From Dyella sp. EPa41 (GTDB lineage Bacteria; Pseudomonadota; Gammaproteobacteria; Xanthomonadales; Rhodanobacteraceae), in assembly GCF_016586165.1 (NCBI RefSeq), contig NZ_BCPR01000032.1, forward strand, positions 1-52,415: 52,415 nucleotides of DNA, given 5' to 3'. Every line of letters begins with the position of its first letter. Positions within the stretch are counted from its first letter, which is position 1. Positions 15,755 to 25,958 of the stretch are shown one piece after another. The notes under the pieces are model-generated. The model saw only the letters and a program-made list of their open reading frames with translations, ran no database searches and was not told where the DNA came from. The position numbers were made by a program, and so were the translations under genes.

Positions 15755-16654
15755 TCAGGCGGCAGTGCGGGCGCGCGTCACGCGGCTCGCCGTCTCCTTG
15801 TGCAATTGCCCGGCCAGCCACGCGCCGGTGGCGATCAGGATGTCCAGGTCGATGCCGGTGTGCAGTCCCAAGCCGTGCAGCATGTACACCACGTCTTCGC
15901 TGGCGACATTGCCGGTGGCGCCCTTGGCGTACGGACAACCACCGGTACCGGATACCGCGCTGTCCACCACGCGCACGCCTTCCTCGAGACAGGCAAGGAT
16001 ATTGGCGAGCGCCTGGCCGTAGGTGTCGTGGAAGTGCACGGCCAGCGCGGCCATCGGCACTTCCTGCGCCACGGCATGCAGCATCGCGCGCGCCTTGGCC
16101 GGCGTGCCGACGCCGATGGTGTCGCCCAGCGAGATCTCATGGCAGCCGAGCTCATGCAGGCGGCGCGCCACGCGCACCACGTCGTCCACCGGCACCTCGC
16201 CCTGGTAAGGGCAGCCAAGCACGGTGGAGACATAGCCACGCACTTTCACGCCGTCTTTCTTCGCGCGGTCGAGCACGGGCATGAAGCGCTCGATCGACTC
16301 GTCGATCGAAGCGTTGATGTTCTTGCGATTGAACGCTTCGGAGGCCGCGGTGAACACGGCGACTTCCGTCACGCCCACCGCCCGCGCCCGTTCGTAGCCC
16401 TGCTCGTTGGGCACCAGCACGGGAAAGCTCACGCCGAGCACCTTGCGGATGCCCAGGTAGACCTGTGCGGCGTCCGCCATCTGCGGCACCCATTTGGGGC
16501 TCACGAAGCTGGTGGCCTCGATGGAGCTGAGGCCGGTACTGGAGAGACGGTCGATCAACGCGATCTTCACGTCCGTCGGCAGCAGCGTCTTCTCGTTCTG
16601 CAGGCCGTCGCGTGCGCCGACTTCGACGATGCGTACGTGGTTGCTCGTGTTCAT
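15755..16654 (-). CDS. liuE: Hydroxymethylglutaryl-CoA lyase
   Basis: A 299-residue aldolase that splits HMG-CoA into acetyl-CoA and acetoacetate, the last step of leucine degradation. HVRIVEVGARDGLQNEK is the N-terminal catalytic motif with Arg/Asp, SSIEATSFVSPKWVPQMAD follows, and VHFHDTYGQALANI provides the metal-binding HxH. SAVSGTGGCPYAKGATGNVA contains the active-site Cys in the GGCPYA signature and the Asn ligand. Full length. It lies directly downstream of liuD on the same strand, 65 bp away. Confidence 0.95.
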   Translation of the reverse strand: MNTSNHVRIVEVGARDGLQNEKTLLPTDVKIALIDRLSSTGLSSIEATSFVSPKWVPQMADAAQVYLGIRKVLGVSFPVLVPNEQGYERARAVGVTEVAVFTAASEAFNRKNINASIDESIERFMPVLDRAKKDGVKVRGYVSTVLGCPYQGEVPVDDVVRVARRLHELGCHEISLGDTIGVGTPAKARAMLHAVAQEVPMAALAVHFHDTYGQALANILACLEEGVRVVDSAVSGTGGCPYAKGATGNVASEDVVYMLHGLGLHTGIDLDILIATGAWLAGQLHKETASRVTRARTAA

Positions 16655-16719
16655 GGTCGGAGCCTAGCGCGTTGGAGGTGCTGACAATGTTGAGGGGGTG
16701 TGGACAGCAACGGCGAAAC

Positions 16720-18717
<1,998 letters not shown>

Positions 18718-18806
18718 GCGGCTTCCGGGGTGGATGCGAAGCTGCCAAAACTAGCAGATTGGCGTGCCGTAGCCGATGCGCGGCGCAGCATGACAAGCCG
18801 CTTTTC

Positions 18807-18926
18807 CTGTGGGAGCGCACCCTGTGCGCGACTGCGGCGAGGCGTAATTCAGCAGGGGCTGTCCAAAGCTCGGCCACCGGGGTACTGACGGCACGCCGCG
18901 GTCGCGCACAGGGTGCGCTCCCACAG
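18807..18926. repeat. REP doublet (REPIN-like inverted pair)
   Basis: The left arm at 18807-18839 begins CCTGTGGGAGCGCACC; the right arm at 18894-18926 is its inverted copy. They match over 33 bases with one mismatch, and the central 24 bases (18809-18832 against 18901-18924) are perfect. The spacer is 54 bases. The unit is the same as the singlet at 691-715. The element lies between liuD and the cupin gene and would form a long cruciform or hairpin in the transcript. No RAYT transposase gene is present in the window. Confidence 0.85.
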
Positions 18927-18953
18927 AAGGGGAGAGGTCGGAGAGAGGATGGC

Positions 18954-19472
18954 TTACTCGCCCTCCCAATACCCCACCGCGAGCTCCGCCTTGCTCACGT
19001 GGCGAAAACCTTGCGGCTTGCCGTCGGCGGCCGGTGGGTATTCGGCCATGATGCCGAATTTGCCGGTATCGGGGTATTCGCAGATTTCCGGGGATTGCTT
19101 GGTACTGACGGCGAGATAACGCATTTCGGTGTCGCCGGTGTTGATGATCTGGTGCGCCGCCTCCGGGCCGCCCGGTGGGCAGGCGATCACGTCGCCTGCG
19201 CGGATGGCGTGGCGTTCCTCGCCGATGCGCACTTCGCCGGTGCCTTCGAGGATGAAGAACATCTCCTCGTTCACGCGATGGCAATGCAGCGGAAAGGCGC
19301 GCTTGCCCGGCGGCACGGCGGTGATGTTGTAGCCGAGTTTCTGTGCGCCGATCTGCGTGGAGAAGCGGCCCATGCGTGCTTCAAAGCGCTCGGCGGTCTC
19401 GCCCGTCGGGCCCATGCCGGGCGGAAAGGGCTGCAGTTCGACGTCGGCGATGTTCATGATCGGGCGTGGCAT
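18954..19472 (-). CDS. Cupin-domain protein
   Basis: A 172-residue single-domain cupin. Motif 1 is FPLHCHRVNEEMFFILEGTG, with the two His and the Glu of the metal site; motif 2 spans DVIACPPGGPEAAHQIINTG, with the third His. The start ATG at 19472 has GAGGA 8 bases upstream, which decides against longer frames. Cupins of this kind are often small dioxygenases or sugar isomerases, or simply binding proteins; the sequence does not tell which. It lies among the liu genes, and a metabolic role there is only suggested by position. Confidence 0.8.
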   Translation of the reverse strand: MPRPIMNIADVELQPFPPGMGPTGETAERFEARMGRFSTQIGAQKLGYNITAVPPGKRAFPLHCHRVNEEMFFILEGTGEVRIGEERHAIRAGDVIACPPGGPEAAHQIINTGDTEMRYLAVSTKQSPEICEYPDTGKFGIMAEYPPAADGKPQGFRHVSKAELAVGYWEGE

Positions 19473-19557
19473 GGCGGATGTCCTCGGGGTGGGATCGCCA
19501 GTATCCCCCCAACGCGTCGAGGTTGCCGGTGCGGGAAGCCACGGGCTCCCGCACGCT

Positions 19558-19950
19558 TCATTCAGGACGGTGGCAGACCGCTTCGACGTTGTGGCCATCG
19601 GGATCGAGTACGAAGGCGCCGTAGTAGTGCTCGTGATAATGCGGTCGCAGGCCCGGCGCGCCGTTGTCCTTGGCGCCCGCCGCGAGGGCGATGCGATGGA
19701 AGGCGTCCACCGAGGCGCGATCGGGTGCCGTGAAGGCGACATGCACGGGGCTTGCCGGATGACCGTTATGCGAGGTGCCGATCCAGAAGCTCGGCTTGCC
19801 ATCGGAGCCGAAGCCCGCATGATCGCCATCGCCGGTCTGTTCGGACGTCACTTCCATCACCAGCGTGGCGCCCAGGGGTTCCAGCACCTTTCGGTAGAAC
19901 TCGCGGCTGCGTTCGAAGCCGGAAACATGCAGGCCGATGTGGTCAAGCAT
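19558..19950 (-). CDS. VOC-family (glyoxalase/dioxygenase-like) protein
   Basis: A 130-residue vicinal-oxygen-chelate protein with two beta-alpha-beta-beta-beta modules. MLDHIGLHVSGFERSREFY gives the first metal His; VHVAFTAPDRASVDAFH and GAFVLDPDGHNVEAVCH carry the later metal positions (His and Glu). Single-domain members act as dimers and include lactoylglutathione lyases, dioxygenases and resistance proteins. The substrate is not readable. It is read in the same direction as the cupin gene 85 bp downstream and liuC 45 bp upstream. Confidence 0.82.
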   Translation of the reverse strand: MLDHIGLHVSGFERSREFYRKVLEPLGATLVMEVTSEQTGDGDHAGFGSDGKPSFWIGTSHNGHPASPVHVAFTAPDRASVDAFHRIALAAGAKDNGAPGLRPHYHEHYYGAFVLDPDGHNVEAVCHRPE

Positions 19951-19995
19951 GGCGTCACTCCTTATGGGCGATCGAAGCGCAAAGCCGGGTTCCTC

Positions 19996-20781
19996 TCAGC
20001 ACCAGCGCGGCGCGCGCTTGCCAAGGAAGGCGCCGAGGCCCTCCTGGCCTTCGTCCGAAACACGCAGGCGTGCGATCAGCGCGGCATTGTCGCGATCGAT
20101 GCGTTCGGCGTCTTCCTCGGTGGCGCCCGCCATGCGCAGGGCCAGCTGCTTGGCTTCGGCCTGGGCAGCCGGGCCGGCCTTGGCGAGCAGGGCGAGCGTG
20201 GCATGGACGGTTTCGTCCAACTGCTCGACGGGCACGCAACGATGCAGCAGGCCGATCGCCTGTGCGGTGGCGGCATCGAACAACTCGCCGGTGAGGAACA
20301 GGCGGCGCGCGTGGCGCAAGCCGATCGCATGGATGACGTAAGGCGAGATGACGGCGGGCACCAGTCCCAGCTTCACCTCGGTAAGACCGAAGCGCGCGCT
20401 GTCCACGCCAATGGCGATATCACAGCAGGCGATGAGCCCCACGCCGCCGCCGTAGGCCGCGCCATTGACGCGCGCGATGGTCGGCTTGGGAAGAAATTGC
20501 AGCGTGCGCATGAGGCTGGCGAGCCGCAGCGAGTCTTCGCGATTCTCCGCTTCGCCGGCCGAGGCCATGCCGCGCATCCAGTTGAGATCGGCGCCTGCCG
20601 AGAAGCTGGCGCCCTCGCCGCTGAGCACCACGGCGCGTACCGCCGCGTCCTTGCCCGCGGCGGCCAGCGCATCGGAGAGTTCCGCGATCAGCGCGTCGTC
20701 GAACGCGTTGTGCACCTGCGGGCGGTTCAGGGTGATGCGGCGGACACCGGCGTGGTCGGCGATAAGGATGTTGTCGGTCAT
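19996..20781 (-). CDS. liuC: Methylglutaconyl-CoA hydratase (enoyl-CoA hydratase family)
   Basis: A 261-residue crotonase-fold enzyme. Oxyanion-hole motifs are GEGASFSAGADLNWM and NGAAYGGGVGLIACCDIAIG; RFGLTEVKLGLVPAVISPYV follows, with the Glu position of hydratases occupied in TEVKLGL. Family members beside liuD and liuE hydrate 3-methylglutaconyl-CoA to HMG-CoA, so the assignment rests on sequence plus context. The ATG at 20781 has GGAGG 5 bases upstream; the in-frame start at 20805 adds 8 unlikely residues. Confidence 0.85.
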   Translation of the reverse strand: MTDNILIADHAGVRRITLNRPQVHNAFDDALIAELSDALAAAGKDAAVRAVVLSGEGASFSAGADLNWMRGMASAGEAENREDSLRLASLMRTLQFLPKPTIARVNGAAYGGGVGLIACCDIAIGVDSARFGLTEVKLGLVPAVISPYVIHAIGLRHARRLFLTGELFDAATAQAIGLLHRCVPVEQLDETVHATLALLAKAGPAAQAEAKQLALRMAGATEEDAERIDRDNAALIARLRVSDEGQEGLGAFLGKRAPRWC

Positions 20782-20845
20782 GGGGCCTCCATCGAATGAC
20801 AACATCTTAGGGCCGAACCGCTCCCGGCGTGATCACCGCGATCCG

Positions 20846-21937
20846 TCAGTCCTTCGCGGGAAGCACCAGGAATTCAGCGGCTTCCAACGCGGAGCCCTGC
20901 CAGTGGCCTGGAGCCACTTCGCGCCACCACGGCTGCACGCTTTCGACGCGCACCGGTTCGATCGCTTCGCCGAGTCGCGGCATCAACAGGCCTTCCGGTG
21001 CCTTGGCCAGCAGCACTTCCGCCGGTTCCGCCCACGGATGCATGGCGAGATTGAAGGTGCCCCAATGCACCGGCAGCAAGCGTCCGCTGCCAAGCTGGCG
21101 CCATGCGTCGATGGCGTTGTCGGGACCCAGGTGCACGCTGCCCCAGGACGGATGGAACGCGCCCACTTCGATCATCACCAGGTCAAACGGACCCAGTCGC
21201 CGGCCGATCTCGGCGAAGTGCGGCGAGAGCCCGGTGTCACCGCTGAAGAACACGGCATGCCGCTCGCCGCGCAACACGAAGGACGACCACAGCGTGGCAT
21301 TGCGATCGCCCAGGCTGCGACCGGAAAAGTGGTGCGAGGGCGCGGCCGTGATGGTGAGCCCGCGCGGCAGCGCAACGTGCTCCCACCAGTCGAGTTCGGT
21401 AATGCGCTCCGGCGGCACGCCCCAGGCTTCCAGGTGCACGCCGACGCCGAGCGAGGTGATGAAGGGCACGCGCAGCTTCGCCAGTTCACGAATGCTCGGG
21501 TAATCCAGGTGATCGTAGTGATCATGCGAGATCAGCACCGCATCGAGCGGCGGCAGCGCGCGGATGTCCACCGGCACGGGCTGGAAACGCTTGGGCCCGA
21601 GGAAAGAGAAGGGCGAGGCGCGTTCGCCCCACACGGGATCGGTGAGGATGCGCACGCCATCGATTTCCAGCAGCACGGTGGAATGGCCGAGCCAGGTGGC
21701 GCGCAGGCCGGTTTCGACCGGACGCGTCCAGGCGTTGCGTGGATCGAGCGCGGGCAACGGCCGGGCCGGCGTGCGTCCCTCGCCGCGGAACACGAAATCG
21801 ACCAGCGACGGCTGCTCGTCCGTTGCACGGGGCGTGCTGGCGGGATACGTATTGACGAAGCCGCCGCCGGCGTATTGCGCGGAAGCCTGCATGCGTTCAA
21901 GTCGGAGACCTGTCGCGTGTCGGGAAAACCAAGCCAT
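20846..21937 (-). CDS. MBL-fold metallo-hydrolase (NAPE-PLD/UlaG-like)
   Basis: A 363-residue metallo-beta-lactamase-fold hydrolase. The metal motif is AVLISHDHYDHLDY (HxHxDH); further ligands are in AAPSHHFSG, FFSGDTGLSP and LPVHWGTFNLA. The layout, with TWLGHSTVLLEIDGVRILTD before the HxHxDH, is that of the NAPE-PLD/YycJ-like group of phosphodiesterases, often annotated as L-ascorbate-6-phosphate lactonase-like. The substrate is unknown. I chose the ATG at 21937 (MAWFSRHATG); the longer frame runs into the feo promoter region. Confidence 0.82.
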   Translation of the reverse strand: MAWFSRHATGLRLERMQASAQYAGGGFVNTYPASTPRATDEQPSLVDFVFRGEGRTPARPLPALDPRNAWTRPVETGLRATWLGHSTVLLEIDGVRILTDPVWGERASPFSFLGPKRFQPVPVDIRALPPLDAVLISHDHYDHLDYPSIRELAKLRVPFITSLGVGVHLEAWGVPPERITELDWWEHVALPRGLTITAAPSHHFSGRSLGDRNATLWSSFVLRGERHAVFFSGDTGLSPHFAEIGRRLGPFDLVMIEVGAFHPSWGSVHLGPDNAIDAWRQLGSGRLLPVHWGTFNLAMHPWAEPAEVLLAKAPEGLLMPRLGEAIEPVRVESVQPWWREVAPGHWQGSALEAAEFLVLPAKD

Positions 21938-22183
21938 CGAAAGACCTCGTCGAGCGGAGGGGAGCCGGAGTCCGGCCGGACCATACGTGCGGAGCACGCC
22001 ATGTCCCGGTACTGCGGCGGGGATGGTTCTGCTATCGGGGCCGCGCGGGGCTTTCCCAAGGCGTCGCCGCCATTACCGTGTCGTTGGTTGGGTTTGGCCC
22101 GGGCGCAAGTCGCTGCGCCAGCAGCCTGGCCCCGGAATCCAGCGGCAACCGGCCGCGCTGCGTTCGGTGGGCGACTCGGATAC

Positions 22184-22202
22184 AATGCGAACCATTCTTA
22201 TT
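22184..22202. promoter_or_regulatory. Fur box over the feoABC promoter
   Basis: AATGCGAACCATTCTTATT differs at only 3 of 19 positions from the palindrome AATGAGAATCATTCTCATT, a typical proteobacterial Fur site. It overlaps a TACAAT -10 box at 22181-22186; the -35 is weak. The FeoA start lies 15 bases downstream. Iron-dependent repression of the operon is therefore very likely. Confidence 0.8.
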
Positions 22203-22216
22203 TGAATGGGTGGCCA

Positions 22217-22462
22217 GTGCGCCTGTCCGACTTGCCGAAAGGGGCTACTGCCGTGGTGGACCGAGTGGACGATGCTCATGCTTCCGACCCGATCGCGCAG
22301 CGCCTGCGCGACCTGGGGTTCGTGGCGGGGGAGCCGGTGCGCCTGGTGGCGGTCGGCCCCATGGGCGCCGACCCGCTGCTGATCCAGATCGGCTCGACGC
22401 GTTTCGCGCTGCGCCGCAATGAAGCGGCGCGCGTGTGGGTGAGCGTGGAGGCCGCGGCATGA
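22217..22462 (+). CDS. feoA: Ferrous iron transport protein A
   Basis: An 81-residue SH3-like FeoA protein that assists FeoB. VRLSDLPKGATAVVDRV opens the domain, AQRLRDLGFVAGEPVRLVAV is the conserved core and IQIGSTRFALRRNEAARVWV closes it. The start is GTG at 22217, preceded by GGGTGG; the long open frame upstream is a shadow of antisense genes. Its stop overlaps the feoB start (ATGA). Confidence 0.92.
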   Translation: MRLSDLPKGATAVVDRVDDAHASDPIAQRLRDLGFVAGEPVRLVAVGPMGADPLLIQIGSTRFALRRNEAARVWVSVEAAA

Positions 22463-24294
22463 GCGCGGGTACGCTGCGCATCGCCCTGGTGGGCAATCCC
22501 AATTGCGGCAAGACGGCGTTGTTCAACCAGCTCACCGGCGGTCGCCAGAAGGTGGCGAACTATGCCGGCGTCACCGTCGAGCGCAAGGAAGGCCGCTTCA
22601 CCGCGCCTTCGGGCCGCGTGCTGCAGGTGCTGGACCTGCCCGGCACCTACAGTTTCGACGCTGCCAGCCCGGACGAGCAGATCACCCGCGACGTGCTGGA
22701 AGGCAACTACCCGGGCGAAACGGCGCCGGACCTCATCGTCTGCGTGGCCGACGCCACCAACCTGCGCCTGCACCTGCGCTTCGTGCTCGAAGTGAAGCGG
22801 CTGGGCAGGCCGATCGTGCTGGCGCTGAACATGATGGATGCCGCGCGTCGTCGCGGCGTGGTCATTGATGTGCCCGAGCTGTCGCGCCGCCTGGGCATGC
22901 CGGTGGTGGAAACGGTGGCGGTGAAGCGCGATGGCGTGAAGGCCCTGATCGCTCGCGTGGACGGCGAGATTCCCGACGCCGCGCCGGCCCAGCCGGACGA
23001 CCCCGCCAGCCGTGCCGACCTGCATGCGCAGGTGCGCGAACTGCTCGCCGCCACGGTGACCATGCCGCGCGCCACCGCCGAGCTCGACGACGCGCTGGAC
23101 CATTGGGCGCTGCATCCGGTGTTCGGCCTGGCGATCCTGTCGGTGGTGATGTTCCTGGTATTCCAGGCGGTGTACGCGGCCGGCAAGCCGATGACCGACC
23201 TGATCGGCGACGGCTTCGGCTGGCTGGGCGAGCACGCCACCGCGTGGATGCCGGCCGGTCCGCTGCAGAGCCTGATCGTCGATGGCGTGTTCGGTGGCCT
23301 CGGCACGGTGGTGGGCTTTTTGCCGGAAATCCTGGTGCTGTTCTTCTTCATCCTCGTGCTGGAGGAATCGGGCTACCTGCCGCGCGCGGCGTTTTTGCTC
23401 GATCGGCTGATGGTGTCGGTGGGGCTTACCGGGCGTTCCTTCATCCCGTTGCTGTCCAGCTTCGCCTGCGCCATTCCCGGCATCATGGGCACGCGCAGCA
23501 TCACCGATCCGCGCGACCGCCTCGCCACCATCCTGGTCGCGCCGCTGATGACGTGTTCGGCGCGCCTGCCGGTGTATGCGTTGCTGATCGGCGCGTTCAT
23601 TCCCACGCGCAAGGTGTTCGGCATCTTCAACATGCAGGGCCTGGTGCTGTTCGCGCTGTATGCCGCGGGCATCATCGGCGCGATGGCCGTGGCCTGGGTG
23701 ATGAAGAAGCTGCGTCGCGATCGCAGCGAGCACGCGCTGCTGATGGAGCTGCCGTCCTATCGCCTGCCCAAGGTGCGCGACGTCGCGATCGGCCTGTGGG
23801 AGCGCGGCATGATCTTCCTCAGGCGCCTCACCGGCATCATCCTGGGGCTGACCATCCTGATGTGGTTCCTCTCCACCTTTCCGGCGGCGCCGCAGGGTGC
23901 GACGGGCCCGGCCATCGACTACAGCGCGGCGGGCTACATCGGGCGCGGCCTGCAATACGTCTTTGCGCCGCTGGGCTTCAACTGGCAGATCTGCGTATCG
24001 CTGATTCCGGCGTTCGCCGCGCGCGAAACGGCCGTCGCCGCGCTCGCCACGGTGTATGCGGTGGGCGGCGAGGGCACCGGCCTGGAGCAGGCGCTGGCCG
24101 CCAACTTTTCGCTGGCCAGCGCGCTGTCGCTGCTGGTGTGGTTCGCGTTCGCGCCGCAGTGCATGTCCACGCTCGCGGTGATCCGCCGCGAGACCAACAG
24201 CTGGCGCAACGTGGGCATCTCGTTCGGCTACATGTTCGCGGTGGCGTACGCGGCCTCGTTCCTCACCTACCAGATCACGAGCCTGCTCACATGA
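22459..24294 (+). CDS. feoB: Ferrous iron transporter FeoB
   Basis: A 611-residue inner-membrane Fe(II) transporter. The N-terminal G domain shows G1 VGNPNCGKTALFNQLTG, switch I around NYAGVTVERKEG, G3 DLPGTYSFD and G4 NMMD. The membrane part contains two Gate regions with the conserved Cys: SFACAIPGIMGTRSITDPRD followed by CSARLPVYALLIGAF, and IPAFAARETAVAALATVY. The length is that of the compact Xanthomonas-type FeoB, shorter than E. coli FeoB. It overlaps feoA upstream and the Cys-rich gene downstream by 4 bases each. Confidence 0.95.
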   Translation: MSAGTLRIALVGNPNCGKTALFNQLTGGRQKVANYAGVTVERKEGRFTAPSGRVLQVLDLPGTYSFDAASPDEQITRDVLEGNYPGETAPDLIVCVADATNLRLHLRFVLEVKRLGRPIVLALNMMDAARRRGVVIDVPELSRRLGMPVVETVAVKRDGVKALIARVDGEIPDAAPAQPDDPASRADLHAQVRELLAATVTMPRATAELDDALDHWALHPVFGLAILSVVMFLVFQAVYAAGKPMTDLIGDGFGWLGEHATAWMPAGPLQSLIVDGVFGGLGTVVGFLPEILVLFFFILVLEESGYLPRAAFLLDRLMVSVGLTGRSFIPLLSSFACAIPGIMGTRSITDPRDRLATILVAPLMTCSARLPVYALLIGAFIPTRKVFGIFNMQGLVLFALYAAGIIGAMAVAWVMKKLRRDRSEHALLMELPSYRLPKVRDVAIGLWERGMIFLRRLTGIILGLTILMWFLSTFPAAPQGATGPAIDYSAAGYIGRGLQYVFAPLGFNWQICVSLIPAFAARETAVAALATVYAVGGEGTGLEQALAANFSLASALSLLVWFAFAPQCMSTLAVIRRETNSWRNVGISFGYMFAVAYAASFLTYQITSLLT

Positions 24295-24590
24295 GTACCG
24301 GGCTGCTCGTCCAATACGTGATCGTCGGCGTGGTCGTGCTTTGCGGCGCGCTGATCAGCTTGCGCAAGCTGGCGCCGCAGCTCACCAGCCGCTGGCTAGC
24401 ATCGCTCGCATTGCACTTCGACCGCGCGGATCGTTCCGCCTGGCAGCGCTCGCTGGGCCGTCGCCTGCAACCGAAGCAGGCCACCGGTCATTGCAGCGAT
24501 GGCTGCAGCACCTGCGGTGCCTGCGGTCCCAAGCCGCCGGCCGCCGCGCACGCTGCGCAGCCGCTGGAGTTCCGCCCGCGCGCCAAGTGA
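24291..24590 (+). CDS. FeoB-associated small membrane protein with a Cys-rich tail
   Basis: A 99-residue protein in the FeoC position. One N-terminal transmembrane helix (VQYVIVGVVVLCGALISL) is followed by a basic linker and a cysteine cluster, GHCSDGCSTCGACGPK (CX3CX2CX2C). That cluster could bind Fe(II) or an iron-sulfur cluster. This resembles FeoB-associated Cys-rich membrane proteins and not the winged-helix FeoC of enterobacteria. Its ATG overlaps the feoB stop (ATGA). A role in FeoB regulation or iron hand-over is inferred from position. Confidence 0.8.
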   Translation: MSTGLLVQYVIVGVVVLCGALISLRKLAPQLTSRWLASLALHFDRADRSAWQRSLGRRLQPKQATGHCSDGCSTCGACGPKPPAAAHAAQPLEFRPRAK

Positions 24591-24592
24591 TC

Positions 24593-24620
24593 CGCAGGGC
24601 GCCGCATGGCGCCTGCGTTT
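24593..24620. terminator. Terminator between the feo operon and the convergent SRPBCC gene
   Basis: CGCAGGGCGCC-GCAT-GGCGCCTGCG is a 10-bp stem with one bulged G, followed by TTTGCC on the plus strand. It starts 2 bases after the stop of the Cys-rich gene, so it can terminate feo transcription; the T-run is short. Confidence 0.6.
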
Positions 24621-24636
24621 GCCGTTGCGGCGGGGA

Positions 24637-25593
24637 TCAGGCGTCGCCGGCCTGTTCGTAGCGCGCGAGATGGCGGCTGAAGATCGGCCAGAACGGCTGC
24701 GGCTGCCGTCCCGCCAGTCGATCGGCCAGCACGTCCAGGTGCGTATGCCAGCCGCCGCTGGTGGTTGCCATGTCGCCTGGCTGCAGACGGCTGTGGGTAA
24801 CCACGAGGCGTACCTCGTCGCCCTGCGGCGTCAGCTCGAAGCGGACTTCGGAAGGCTGCGCCGGATTGCCCCAGGTAAAGCCGAGCAGTCGCGGCGGATC
24901 GCATGCGGTGACCTGGTGCTGCGATGTCACCCCATCCGCGTGATCCTTGAAGCGCGCCGGTGCCGGCACCGGCGTGCGCGACAGCTGGATGTGGTGGAAA
25001 TGCAGCTCGAACCGGCTGCCCACGCCGAGCTCCATCGCGCCGCTGGACAGCCACTGGCCCCGCTTTTCCGACTCGGTCAGGTAGGCCCAGACGCGTTCGA
25101 TCGGTCCGGGCAGCAGGCGTTCGAAGCGCAGCGTGTCCGGCGCCACGAGCTGGCGGGTCGGCTGCTGGTGCAGGTTTTCCTCGAGGTGGCCAAGGATCAT
25201 GCCCCAGCCCTGCTGCGAGGCATCGGCCCAATCCGGCAGCACGTCCTCGTGGGTCAGCACGAGCTCGCAGCCTTTGCCGACCGGCGTGATGTCGATGGTC
25301 ACGCGGGTGACGGCGGGATCGAATTTCGGCACGGCGAAGGTGAACACCAGGCGGCGCGGACGATCGATCTCAAGGTATTCACCGACATGCTCCACATCCT
25401 CGCCATCGCGACGGGTAAAGCTGAAACGTCCGCCGACGCGGGGATCGATGTCCACCTTGACCATCTCGCCGCCGTCGGTGGCGAACAGCCATCGTCCGGC
25501 GGTGGAGGGATCGAGCCAGGCGTCGAAGACGCGCTCGGCGCTGGCGTCGAAGCGGCGCGTGAGGCGAAGGGAGCGGAGGGCTGTGGCGTTCAT
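24637..25593 (-). CDS. Tandem SRPBCC (AHSA1-like) protein
   Basis: A 318-residue protein made of two START/SRPBCC domains. Domain 1 begins RRFDASAERVFDAWLDPSTA and has EYLEIDRPRRLVFTF and LTHEDVLPDWADASQQGWG. Domain 2 begins ERLLPGPIERVWAYLTESEK and has ACDPPRLLGFTW, LVVTHSRL and SGGWHTHLDVL. These are the marks of the AHSA1 family that bacterial genomes pair with ArsR regulators. The domains bind hydrophobic ligands; which ligand is not known. The start overlaps the ArsR stop (ATGA), so the two form a coupled operon. Two fused AHSA1 domains are less usual than one. Confidence 0.85.
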   Translation of the reverse strand: MNATALRSLRLTRRFDASAERVFDAWLDPSTAGRWLFATDGGEMVKVDIDPRVGGRFSFTRRDGEDVEHVGEYLEIDRPRRLVFTFAVPKFDPAVTRVTIDITPVGKGCELVLTHEDVLPDWADASQQGWGMILGHLEENLHQQPTRQLVAPDTLRFERLLPGPIERVWAYLTESEKRGQWLSSGAMELGVGSRFELHFHHIQLSRTPVPAPARFKDHADGVTSQHQVTACDPPRLLGFTWGNPAQPSEVRFELTPQGDEVRLVVTHSRLQPGDMATTSGGWHTHLDVLADRLAGRQPQPFWPIFSRHLARYEQAGDA

Positions 25594-25958
25594 CGCGGCT
25601 TACCTTGGCTTGGAAGTGGGGGCTGGGCGAGATCCTCGGCCTTGAGCAGGGCGTCGAGTGCATCGAGCCGGCGGTTCCAGAACTGCTCGTAGAAGCGCAG
25701 CCATTCGTCGGCGGCTGCGAGTGGCGTGGGGTCCAGCCGGCAGACATGGGTGCGGCCGCGCACGGCACGCCGTACGAGGCCTGCGCGTTCCAGCACCTTC
25801 ACGTGCTTGGAAGCGGCGGCCAGCGACATGTCGAAGGGCGCGGCCAGTTCGCCGATGTTGCGGTCGCCCGCCGCCAGGCTGCGCAGCATGGCGCGCCGGG
25901 TGGGATCGGTGAGGGCCTGGAAGACGGCGTCGAGGGCGGGAGCGGAAGATTCAACCAT
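25590..25958 (-). CDS. ArsR-family transcriptional regulator
   Basis: A 122-residue winged-helix regulator. AVFQALTDPTRRAMLRSLAA and NIGELAAPFDMSLAAASKHV form the HTH; VLERAGLVRRAVRGRTHVCRL forms the wing. It lacks the CxC metal motif of ArsR/SmtB sensors, as expected for regulators paired with SRPBCC genes. I prefer the ATG at 25958: a TTGACA-17-GATATT promoter ends 7 bases before it, so the mRNA would start at or next to this codon. The alternative ATG at 25994 lies inside the -35 box. Confidence 0.85.
   Translation of the reverse strand: MVESSAPALDAVFQALTDPTRRAMLRSLAAGDRNIGELAAPFDMSLAAASKHVKVLERAGLVRRAVRGRTHVCRLDPTPLAAADEWLRFYEQFWNRRLDALDALLKAEDLAQPPLPSQGKPR

Noticed and set aside
20465-22216. 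Long open frame in front of feoA that would make a 665-residue FeoA fusion
   Set aside because: The extension is antisense to liuC and the MBL gene and crosses the Fur box and promoter. The GTG at 22217 gives a normal FeoA.
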